A stretch of 64,000 nucleotides of DNA, from NCBI GenBank assembly GCA_034387635.1, contig JAOANU010000024.1, forward strand, positions 179,962 to 243,961. The letters are read 5' to 3'. The notes below the pieces were generated by a model that had not been told where the DNA came from, ran no database searches, and saw nothing but the letters and a program-made list of their open reading frames with translations. Source of the stretch: Rhodosporidiobolus odoratus (taxonomy: Eukaryota; Basidiomycota; Microbotryomycetes; Sporidiobolales; Sporidiobolaceae). Of this stretch, positions 20,559 to 30,252 are shown piece after piece (the first letter of the stretch is position 1; the number at the start of each line of letters is the position of its first letter). The translations under genes and the position numbers were made by a program.

Positions 20559-23036
20559 ATGCACACGCCTCACAAGCGGAGTAGATCAAATCCAGAACCA
20601 CAACAACCCTCCTACGCTTCCTCTTCCTCTTCACTTCATGCTGCATCAACAACTTCCCATCTCTGCTCGACTAGAAGATCAAGAGCACTCGTACAACTAT
20701 CGTTAGCATCCACCATGGTCATCGCATTCCTACTGTACTCATCAGCCGCCTCGATCAACCCTCTCGCCCTCACCACCACCTCGTCCAAATACCATCTTGC
20801 CGCCTTTCTACGACTACAGCGTCATTCCGACCCTCAGCCCCTGGCACAGTACAACCATACGCTTTCGGGACACCCTCCACAGCAGCTCGCACTCGCTGCA
20901 GCGCGCGAGATTGACTTCCTCACCCCACTTCCGCGTCCCGACCGCGTCTCGGATGCTCCCGCTTGGGTTCTCTCGAAACCAGCCGAACAATTGCCCGCTT
21001 GCAAGCGGATCATGCTCTTCACCTTCATGCCGTGGTGGGGATTCGCAAGCGAGTACATCCTCTACGTGAGTTCAACTTTACTTTCTTTTCCTGCTTGACC
21101 GAAAGAATAGCATCACTCATGCCGCTCGTACCCTTCCAGGCGCGCGCAGCAGCTGCAGCAAAGAGAATGGGCTATACGCTAGTGGAGGATGATAACAACT
21201 GGTACGCTCCACCTCTCTTCTCCGGTCTTCTTCGCTGCTCCTTTCGCTAACTCTCCTGGTTCTATAGGAACTACGGTCACCTATCCAACTACTTCGAACC
21301 CCGCAAGCTCGACTGCGTCCCTCCCACCGACTGGGCGGATCATCGCAAAGCCTATCCCTTCCGCAAAGGCTCGAATTGGCGAGGCCGGTCCCGCCTGCGC
21401 TACTCTCGCGCGATCCTTTCCAACCTAGACGACTGGACTCGCGAAGAGTACCTCGCCGCTTTGCATTCGAAGCAGCTGCTCGGCGAGCTGAGGAAGAAGG
21501 ACAGGAAGCACGCCGAGAAGCAGGACAGGTGGATTCTGGAGGAAGGAGGTACCTTGCCTCGGGTGTTCGAACCGGTGTTTGATGACCAGGCGAAGATTGT
21601 GCGCAACATGTGGCAATTAACAGCCGACATGGTGAGCCATGTCGACGAGGTTAAGCGACGGACAGGCTTGGACAAGGTGAAGAGACTGGCAGGCGAGGAT
21701 GGTGAGAAAAAGCGTGGACCGCTCATTGCGTACGTGGTTGCCTCTCATAGGCATATCATTCCCCTCACGAAAAGGCCTCGCGCTCGCAGCCTGCACATCC
21801 GCCTTGGGGACAAGGCATCCGAGTACGAGCACGATTCGGCAGAAATGGGCATCACAAATACCTTGCATGCTCTTTCTTCTCTTGCCTACCCTCGCAAGTC
21901 TGGCTTACCCTTTCTTCTTGCAGCGGTAACCTCACTGTCTACATCGAAGCCGCTCACGACGCTTACCGTCGCCTCATCCCCTCACGCTACTCTTCCCTCT
22001 CCACTTCGTCTTCCCGTTTCACTCCCTACGCCCGCCCTTCCCTCCTCCTCATCACCGCCGAACCCGAGATTAGGCAATCGATCTCCTCCATCCCGCTCGC
22101 TGGGCCTTTCGAGGTCTTCGAGACGCCCCCGCCCGACGTTCGGACGGAGGAGGCGAATCAAGGAACGAAGGAAAGGCTGGGAGAAGCGATTCGGGCCGAG
22201 ATCAAGGCGGAAGAGGAAGGCGAAGCAGGACCTAAGGCTTACCTTGGCGGTGCCGGTGGACACGGGGCGAAGATGCTAAAGCTGTCGAAACCGAATGTCG
22301 AGGAACGTGAGGTAGGGAAGCAGACGCACAATTTTGCCAAGCGGGCAACCGCTTCCCCAGAGCCGACGAATTTGAGTGCTGGGTATACTCAGGCGGCTTT
22401 CAATGCCCTTCCGCTGCTGGAGAGGGTGGTACACACTCAGGCGTTCGTAAGGGACTTGACGATTATTGCGAGGGAGGTGGATGCGGCGGTCGTCAGCGGG
22501 GCGAGCAACGTCGGAAGGTTAGCGATGCTGTATGTTGCGTTCCCACTCTCCCGCCCCCTCCCCCCTGCTCTGTCCCCTTTCCCTCTTCTCCTCCCTATTC
22601 CTACCACTTCCGCTATGTTCTATACTGTCGCTGGCCCTCTCGGCGCGTCACCTCTCGCACGCTCCGTACACATATAGTTACAAAGCACCTGACGCGATAC
22701 CTTCACAGCATCGCCGGCAAAGACGCCGTCACTGGCCCTGTTGACACCGATGGACATGCGCTCGGTGGAAGAATGTGCGTTGCGTCCTTCCCTTCCCTAC
22801 ACATGCTCCGCCCGTCTGACCTTCCTCATTCTCCCACATACAGCCGTTCCGTCGATGCGCATTTCTATCCGACTGCCTACTCGTCCGCTGTCTACACCGC
22901 CATTAAAGACGTCGAAGATAAGCAACATGCAGCATTCCTACCGGAAGAGCAGCACGCAGCGGAACAGAAGATCGCGGAGGAGAAGCGGTTACGAAGGAAG
23001 AAGGAGAAGGAAAAGGCACGACTAGGGCATCTATAA
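20559..23036 (+). CDS. Fucosyltransferase-like glycosyltransferase, type II membrane protein
   Basis: Probably a Golgi GT-B glycosyltransferase using a GDP-sugar. The ATG at 20,559 precedes a basic N-terminus and one membrane anchor (LVQLSLASTMVIAFLLYSSA). CKRIMLFTFMPWWGFASEYI, ARAAAAAKRMGYTLVEDDNN and FRKGSNWRGRSRLRYSRAIL follow. PLIALHIRLGDKASEYEHDS resembles the H-R-GD donor motif of alpha-1,6-fucosyltransferases, and SGASNVGRLAM and SVDAHFYPTAYSSAV are the distal part. It ends with a Lys/Glu-rich tail and stop at 23,036. Exons seen: 20,559-21,065, 21,140-21,201, 21,268-21,729, 21,790-21,864, 21,924-22,529, 22,678-22,774 and 22,844-23,036. The fourth intron needs a GC donor (21,865). The 22,530-22,677 intron leaves a one-base phase mismatch that I could not resolve. 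Acceptor and substrate are unknown. Confidence 0.65.
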
Positions 23037-23550
23037 ATACAAGTCGTGGGAACGGACTGTACTCTCTCTAGGTTGTTGTTGTTGTTGGTCTATTCTTGGG
23101 TTATTTATGCTGTCAATTGACTGGAAACGGACTCTCTTTCCGATGAGCTTCTTCGCCGCGAGCGTGATCTTTGCCTAATGCTGCCTCGCAGACCTGGAAC
23201 TCCTCTTTCTGAGCTGAGCGGATGCGTCTCTCTACTCAGATTAAAATGCGCAGGATCGATGAGCAAGAAACGCGTGTTGCAAGAGTACAACAGGCATGTG
23301 CGAGGGTACCGTGGACGACAATGCAGACTGCGGCGGACGTTGACGACGGCACAAGAAGGCGTAGAGACGGAGGCGCCGAAAGTGACTCACCTGCGTATCC
23401 TAGTCGTTGCGGTGCGGTGATATGATGCGATGCCCTTACTCACCTTCCATGGGGAGGAAAGGCAAGGTCGGACGGGGACATCATGGACAGGCGGAAGAAG
23501 GCTGATCGAATGCAAGGCGAAGTGCATTCTCTCCGTCCCCATCGTAAGGG
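23037..23550. other. Convergent intergenic, no gene seen
   Basis: 514 bp between the stops of the glycosyltransferase and the Red1-like gene. It contains a short GTTGTTGTT run near 23,073. Small ORFs here lack conserved content. Confidence 0.5.
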
Positions 23551-25917
23551 CTAGACGGCTGTGCTGCTGTTGCTGGTAGCCGAGCTTGAAGCGGAAGGCG
23601 TTTGAAGACACTGGTATTCGGCTAGTTCTCCTTCTGAAGAAGAAAGTATATAACGAGAGGGTCAGCACGCTGGAGGAAGGGAGGAAAGAGCCAGATGGAC
23701 GCACCAGTCGGCACAAAATCCCTGGCATGAACAGACCTGCACTTCGTATCAAGGCATTTCCCTCCGCCCGTCTCGGCTTTGCACAGCCGCTTGCTCGTAT
23801 TGACGCCGTGCTTGACGGCTGCCCATGAAGCAACTCCAGCTGATGTCAGCGTGTTAGCTATGTCTACTCGTAGAGACTGAGAGTTGGTGGTGATGTGGTC
23901 GTGGGTGTTGCCGTTTTTTGCGAAAGGGTTGGGGTTGCCAGTCGAAGCGAGCGCTTTCGCTCGACTCATGGGAAAGCGAGAAAGGGAGGATTCGTAGGGC
24001 CGGAATACCTGTCTAGTCAGTAGGTCGGACGGAACGAGACAGAGAGCGGCGAGTGGCGAGGCGACGGGGGCGGCGACGGGTAAGGATGAGATGGATACAG
24101 GTTAACGAGGTTCGCGGCGCTTAAGTTCTGCAGGCGCTTCGGACGGTGGCGAAGTGGGCGAGGGAAGACTTGCCGACTCGATCAGAGACTGCGGTGAAGG
24201 TGCTGCGATCTGCGGAGGGGCGGAGGAGGCTCAGGTTGTGAAGAAAGGAAGAGCGCGGGCCCGGGGGTACCTCATGTCCATCTATTACGCTCTTGTCAAC
24301 AACGACAACCAGCGCTACGAGATCACGTGGTCAGTGGCCAGAAGGGTACGAGGACAGGAAGATAGGCAGTACGTACAAGGGTGGTCCTGTGCCGCCGGAC
24401 GATTCGTGGAGACCCCGTCCGATTCGAGCACTGGGCTACCGTCCAAATGCGCCGTGCTACTGCTGGCAGGCTCTACGCTTTCCATCCTCGCCTTACCTTC
24501 CTTCTTCCGCCGCTCGAAAGCTGCGATGCGCTCCTTCAAACGTTGCAGCTCGCGGTCCTTCTCTTCGAGTTGCCGTTTTCGCGCCTGTTCAGCTGGATCA
24601 GAAGGCGACAGAAGGGACGGCTGCTGCGTCATTGGCGAAAGGCCCCGGGTATCGATCTCCATCCTGCCCTGCGTGACGTCTCTGTCCTCCTCGTCTTCGT
24701 CGTCCGAAAGCTCGATGATCATACTTGGCTCGTCCCGGGGAATGTAGGCGGGTCCTATGCCGGGTCCTCGCTGCGCGGACAAGGCTTCGAGCGACATCTT
24801 GACCGTCGGTTCTCCCTCGAAGTCTACCGCGACCGGTCTCCGAGCCGGGGGCGCCCCAGCACCGTTCACGCGTACGGAAGACTGGGCGACCGAGTCGGCG
24901 CCGCCCGTTGTAGCCGAAGAGGCGAAGGGACCGGCATCGGGGAGATCGACGGTTTCGTCTACCTGGTCGAGGGACTCGCGCAAGGCGTGAAGATATGTCG
25001 CAGAGGCCGGGGAGCGTAGTCTGGGACGCTTGCGAGCTGTGAGCGCCGTCAACGATCCTGTCTCTTGCGAACCGGGACCTGCTGAGTACGCGGGGAGGGT
25101 GGAAGCGAACAGGTTGTCGAGTTCACTCTCGAGCGATTGGGCGCGTTGTTGATTGCGAGCGGTCAATGCGGCTTTCCGAGCGAGAAGCTCGGCGCGTTTG
25201 CGTGCTTCGAGCGAGGCGAGAGCGGCAGCGTCGGGCACAGCGGGTTGAGAGGGGACGTTCGAAGCAGAGGTGAGGGTGGCCGCAAAGGAGATGGGCGACA
25301 AAACTAGCCCTGTCTCCTCTGTGGAGAGGGAGCCTGCGGGCAGGGCGGTTGGAGCGAGAAGAGGTGGGGAAGGAGGGGGGAGGGTCAAGGCGAGATTGAG
25401 TTCGTGAAAGCTGCGAAAGGGGACAAAGTCAGTTATCGACGAGGTTGAGATGCAGCAGACAGCGAGCAGCACTACAATGCTCACCTTATCTCGAGGATAT
25501 CCCGTGAGACTCCGATTGCGAGCAAATAGTCGGGAGGTACGCCATAGGTGAGGAGTTCAGCGATGATGGCTTTGGACTCTTCTTTGATGGCATGTACTAC
25601 AGATACGGCCGTCGCGTCAGCCCTTTTATTCAGTACGTGAGAGATCGACGAGGACTGTGGGTGAAAGGGGACTACGAACGGGCTTGCGGGGAGAGCGATG
25701 AGGCTGCCCCTGGCTGGCCAAGTGGTGGGGGCGGTCGCTCAGGAGAAGGTTGTGCTACCACCGTTGATGGCACTGGCTGTGTCACTGCTTGTTGAGGTTG
25801 GAGAAGGTCGTCGTCAATCTCGCCTTCTTCCTTGTCCTCGTCAGGTTCGAGTGTGGGCTGAGTACGCTTGCGCTTCTTGGTCTGTAAGGCAGCCTTCCTG
25901 AGTGCTTCGAGATCCAT
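23551..25917 (-). CDS. Red1/ZFC3H1-like protein with C3H1 zinc finger
   Basis: ATG at 25,917 gives MDLEALRKAALQTKKRKRTQ followed by EEGEIDDD, the N-terminal signature of fungal Red1 and animal ZFC3H1 proteins, which recruit the MTREC/PAXT complex and the nuclear exosome to unwanted RNAs. The middle is low-complexity with a coiled-coil-like stretch (ARKRQLEEKDRELQRLKERI, about 24,560). The finger is near 23,760 (CKAETGGGKCLDTKCRSVHA), a Cx7Cx4Cx3H pattern as in the zf-C3H1 family, followed by RDFVPT. The last exon encodes EGELAEYQCLQTPSAS and ends at TAG 23,551-23,553. Three or more introns are visible. It is much shorter than animal ZFC3H1 but of usual fungal size. Function is inferred from family only. 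Confidence 0.72.
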
Positions 25918-26175
25918 GGGTAAGTCTAGAGCGTGAGAAGATACCGAAGTGCGACTCGAGCGAACGTCGCTTCTCCTTTTCTGAGTGTTCCCCTGAACTG
26001 ACTTTCGGTCACTCCGAAATTGGCGACCTTCCCCTAACACCGCACTCTCGTGCATCCGAGAACTCGTAAACTCCCTCTCGTCCCTCTCCTTTCCCCTCTC
26101 TCTCTCTCCGTTCCCCGAGCTGACTCTCCCACCCTGGCTTCGTTTCGCTCTTCCTCCGTAACAAGGCAAATCAGT
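25918..26175. promoter_or_regulatory. Divergent promoter region Red1-like / siderophore acyltransferase
   Basis: 258 bp between the two start codons, with a long CT-rich tract (about 26,070-26,115) just upstream of the plus-strand gene. One GATA lies near 25,949; a single site is too weak to argue for iron-responsive GATA-factor control. Confidence 0.4.
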
Positions 26176-27781
26176 ATGCCATTACCTTCCGAATCTCTGG
26201 CGTGTACAGCTAACAGTCTCCTCTTGGCAGTGTCTACCGCCGCACGCTCGCCTACACTCTCTGCTGTCACTACGGTGCCCTTTCACCCTGCGCTGTCTAT
26301 ACCCCGTCCGTCCTTCTCTCTTCCTCCGCCCCCACCTTGCCGGCCTGACTTGTACTTTCGGGCTACAGACGAGATCCGCACCGTCATCAAGCGCAAGGAC
26401 AACCGTATTGCAACGACCGCCGTGGCTTTCCACTCCTCTGTCTTGCATTCTCAGGTCCGTACCCCTTTCTTTTCTGTTTCAAACCCAAACCATGGCCTGA
26501 CCGGTCCCTACCTTCACAGCTAGTCGACGGTGTCGTTCAGCTTCGTTTGAACAAGCTCGATCCCGATGCGCCGCCATACGACGTCCCTTCGACTACTCAG
26601 GCACTCTGGAACGCCCTTTTCAAGTACTTCGCCAAGGGTCGCGACGCTCCTCAGCAACTCGCAGTAGAGACCGTACTCCCTTCGGAGGCTTTGGATGCTG
26701 CCCTCTTACAGCTCGGTAAGCGTCCAGAATCTCATCTGGCCAAGCGCTGCTGATCGCGTGCTGGCGCTCCAGGCGCAACCAAAACTGCTCTGCAATACAC
26801 ACTTCCCCGCTCCGCCATCTTTCAGCTCTTCGACTACGCTACCGACCTCCCCGAGTCACACCATATCCCCACCATCCCTTTCCCCTACCTTGCGAAGACC
26901 CCATCGGCCGGCTCGCCCTCGCCTTTCACTCACCCGCTCCGTTCCCCCAAGCCTTCCCCATCTTCGGTCCTTTACAGTCGCTTCCTACCGCACCTCACAA
27001 CTGCGCCCGACAGTCCAGCATACTTCAAGCTCACGACCTGCACGCTCGACCACCTGCCAACCCTCCATTCGTGGCTGAACAACCCGCGAGTCGACCGATT
27101 TTGGATGGAGAAAGGTTCGCTCGAACAGCATCAACAGTTCATCGAGAAAAACACGGCCGACCCGCATGTGCTCCCCGTTGTCGGCTCTTACGTTCAGCTC
27201 GGCGATGACAGCCGAGGGGACGAAGCGGTCGAGACGGAGGAACCCGCTGTCTATGCTGAAATCTATTGGGTGAAGGTGGGCAGCTGTCTAATGCTTGTTA
27301 TCTTTTCCCGTCTGACCCGAGGATATTCTACAGGAGGATCGCCTGGCCCCTTTGATGCCCGAGGGCACGGTGCAGGATTACGACCGAGGTGCGCTGCCCC
27401 GTTCTCTACCTTCTCGAGGCAATTTTCAGTTTGCTGATGCCAATCATTGCAGGTATCCATATGCTCGTCGGCTCTGACGCTCACCGCGGGCCGCATCGCA
27501 TCCGCGCATGGCTCCCCTCGCTCTGCCACTACTGCTTCCTCGACGACCCTCGCACGCAACGTGTTCTGTGCGAGCCGAACGAGAAGAATGAGAAGATCAT
27601 CGAGGTGTGTCTGACCTGCTTCCCCTGAACGCTAGCGCAATCGGGCACCTGACATGGAACAATGCCCCAGTACCTCGAGTCTGTCGGATTCAAGCGCCAC
27701 GGTAGTGTCACCTTCCCTCACAAGGTCTCTGCCCTCATGATTCTTGACAAGGCGGACTTTTACAACATGTGCCCCTTCTGA
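26176..27781 (+). CDS. Siderophore-type N-acyltransferase (GNAT; hydroxyornithine/lysine acylation)
   Basis: Likely acylates the N-hydroxy amine of hydroxyornithine or hydroxylysine from acyl-CoA during hydroxamate siderophore synthesis (AlcB/IucB/SidF/SidL-like family). Six exons sum to 431 codons in frame: 26,176-26,454, 26,520-26,715, 26,773-27,275, 27,334-27,388, 27,453-27,604 and 27,671-27,781. The C-terminal half carries the family core: TCTLDHLPTLHSWLNNPRVD, RFWMEKGSLEQH, YAEIYWVKEDRLAP, DYDRGIHMLVGSDAHRGPHR, WLPSLCHYCFLDDPRTQRV and GFKRHGSVTFPHKVSALMIL. The N-terminal 200 residues are the divergent half of the two-GNAT fold. No ornithine monooxygenase or NRPS is in the window. It is the last gene before the gene desert; a MITE starts 35 bp after its stop. 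Confidence 0.85.
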
Positions 27782-27815
27782 GTATGGTAGTCACTTGCAT
27801 CCTCTGCTCCTGTTA

Positions 27816-28522
27816 CAGTAGGGACACTCTATAACAACCATCCCTATAAAAAATGCCACTCTGTAAGAACCAGAAAGTCAGTTTCCCATGCCCGTTGTAT
27901 GGTGCCAGGATCAAAACAGCCCTATAGGGAACAAACGGCTGAGGGGGGCAAAAGTTTGTTATACCGGGTTACAGTATAAGAGGCTATAAACAAAAAAACT
28001 GTGTGTACCAAACCGATGGTGCAGTTGGTAGTCGACGGATGTTCTTTTATTGTGGCTGAGCCGCCTTTTTGGCCTCCATGACAACTAGCCGGTTCATTTC
28101 ACGCACGGGCCAAGAAGAGTGAACACCCTTTTTGCTTGTCTCTCTCTTCTCTCATCTATACCACTGCCTTGTCTCAATGCTCAAAGGCTTGCAAGCATTG
28201 TACTCGAGCTGTGACAGTCTTTGTAGGCACTTTCAAAAAGTCTCGACATAGTGGAGTGAACCGGGTTCGAACCCTTGACCTCGGACTTTCCTTTCTCTCT
28301 GCACTTACGCCTTACCCGGCGGGACTCAGTGAGATACAACCTTCCCAACTTCAAGCTCATTTTCCTCGGTCTGTACACTAGCCAGCGCAGAACAGAGACA
28401 AGTTGTCGAGGAATCAGAGCAAGGGCTACAATTTGGTATAGGTCAACCTTTGTAATAAATGCCACTCTGTAAGGAACAAAGATCCCTCAAACCAATGTGT
28501 TCCTTATAGGGTGTCCCTACTG
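27816..28522. mobile_element. Tc1/mariner-type MITE, copy 1
   Basis: A 707-bp non-coding element with inverted ends CAGTAGGGACAC(T/C)CTATAA, flanked by TA on both sides (27,814-27,815 and 28,523-28,524), as expected for Tc1/mariner/pogo insertion. A direct subterminal repeat (ATGCCACTCTGTAAG) occurs near both ends. It carries no transposase. A near-identical copy lies at 56,250-56,956; I noticed two single-base differences (CTTTCAAAA against CTTTTAAAA, and one base altering a shadow ORF). It contains a pol III A-box-like (28,017-28,028) and a B-box-like (28,264-28,274) sequence. Confidence 0.88.
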
Positions 28523-29297
28523 TATATACCTGTACATCGTGTTTTGACTGCAGCAGCCACCAGGTTGTTGTAATGTGCATTGCAGCCTTTGCAGAACACC
28601 GCACACCCGGTGCTACCCCGAATATCCGCGCCAGGCTTCTTGAGACTGGTTTGAAGGCCGCACAGCCAAATGCACACCTGAAGTGTGTGCCTTACAAAGG
28701 CCATGGTACATGGATTCAGGCTTCACTTTTCTCGAGAAGGAGGTGACGATATGGGCGGGGAAGAGAGGTCGGGAATACATAAGCAGAGGGGGAAGGTAAT
28801 CACGCCATCACTGCTCCACAGCTGTGTGCTGCACAGCCCCTCTATTGTAACCCCTTCCCCTCCCAGATGCCAGCTGGCAACTTTGGCTAAATCACCTCTG
28901 TATGCTCTCTTGGGGCACCAAGGTCCGAGACGACTCATAGGCTGGGCTGTTTGCCCAGGCAGCTTGCCAACGCACTCTGGCCTGCTGAGGAGCTGGCTCC
29001 AGGGTACACAAAAGTAGCAGGGACCCATCAAAGCATCTTGAGAAGGTCAATACTGCTTTTCAAACCTAGGGCCACCATTGAACGGCCAGGCTGGAGGCAG
29101 GAACTGCCTTGCATTGGGAAAGAATCATGCAGCTCAAGGTGGATGACGGTAGGTCGATCAGGAGCAGGGATTGAAGGATAAGAAACTAATGGAAGAGGTA
29201 GGGAAGACACATGCGTTCAGGGAATCAGGCAAGAATGTACAAAGGTAAGGCAACCCAGTAAAGCGGAGACACAAAGAGCAAGCAGCAAGCCTACTAG
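28523..29297. other. Non-coding border of the gene desert
   Basis: 775 bp with the lower-GC look of the desert at 42-63 kb. No credible ORF, tRNA or terminal repeat found. It links the MITE to the LINE fragment. Confidence 0.5.
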
Positions 29298-29880
29298 TTG
29301 AAAGAGCAAGGACTAGACAGGGAGGTGGACAGAATGCTGCGAGGACACGGCTCGAGTTGGCCAAGGCACAAGGAGCAGCTGGACCTCGGGCCGGTCAACG
29401 ATGAGGGGCAGATCGATGGCGGGAACTCAGTGCCCAAGAGCGCCGCAGCCTGCCTCCAGGCAGCTGAGGCAGCGCTGAAAAGCGGCTGGGAGCAGGAGTG
29501 GGCCACGACACCAGTTGGCGCAGCCCTTCGGGCGATCGACCCTTCCCCCCCGTTCTCTGCCTTTCGATCGACGCCTCCGCTCACTGCTCCGCCCTCAAGC
29601 GTCCCTCCTCTCTCGCCTCCGGACCGACTTTTCCAGCCTTGCCCAGCCGCTCCACCGTGCCAACCTCCATCCTACTGGCCTGTGTGATTGCGGCGGAAGC
29701 GAGAGCCGCAAACACTTTTTCTTCGATTGCCCTCTCTACTCTCTCCAGTGTTCTGCCCTCCACTCCTCCCTCCCCACCCCGGCACCTTCATTAGAAGCCT
29801 TCCTTCCGGCAGTTCTCACCTTCATCAACGCTACCGACCGCTTCCCGAGGCTCTATGCCACAGTGATGGAGAATGGCAGG
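29298..29880 (+). pseudogene. LINE ORF2 C-terminus, upstream part (interrupted by gypsy)
   Basis: The plus strand reads AAEAALKSGWEQEWATTPVG, then in another frame LLSRLRTDFSSLAQPLHRAN and LCDCGGSESRKHFFFDCPLY, then AVLTFINATDRFPRLYATVM. The CxC..H..C zinc-binding signature followed by P-Y is the C-terminal finger of fungal non-LTR retrotransposons. The frame changes at a seven-C run (29,545-29,551). The reading frame is cut at 29,880 by the gypsy insertion and resumes at 42,000. Everything 5' of about 29,290 is missing, as in a 5'-truncated LINE copy. Confidence 0.72.
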
Positions 29881-30252
29881 TGCTACGACCAACTGCCTCA
29901 AGCGAGGAGCGAGGCGGTGGGCGTGGCGGAAGAGGCGAACTCGAGTCACAGTCTCCCCGTTACGAGAGATGAGTACAGTGAAACGAGCGTGGATTCGCAG
30001 TAGCCGGTGTAACCGTGAAGAAGCCAGAAGTTCTACAAGTCCGCGAGCGTGCAGCTCGCTCCTCCTCGATCACTCAACATCCTCTGTCTCATCTCCTGCA
30101 CACCGCCGACCTTGACGAGGAGGACCGGGAGCAGGCTGCGAGAGAGGAAGGGTGAGCGAGGAAGGAAAAGAGAAGAGGGAAAAGGGGAAAAGAAAAGGAA
30201 ACCCGACTTAGCTACGGGGGAGTAAGTCGTGCAGGAGGATCTCGTCCTTGCA
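29881..30252 (-). repeat. Gypsy 3' LTR
   Basis: 372 bp, bounded by TG...CA, matching 41,627-41,999 except for two transitions and one missing base. The pol frame runs into it (stop at 30,208). Confidence 0.93.

Noticed and set aside
28190..28340. tRNA gene inside the MITE (GGTTCGAACCC)
   Set aside because: No acceptor or anticodon stem can be formed on either strand with this T-arm-like sequence.
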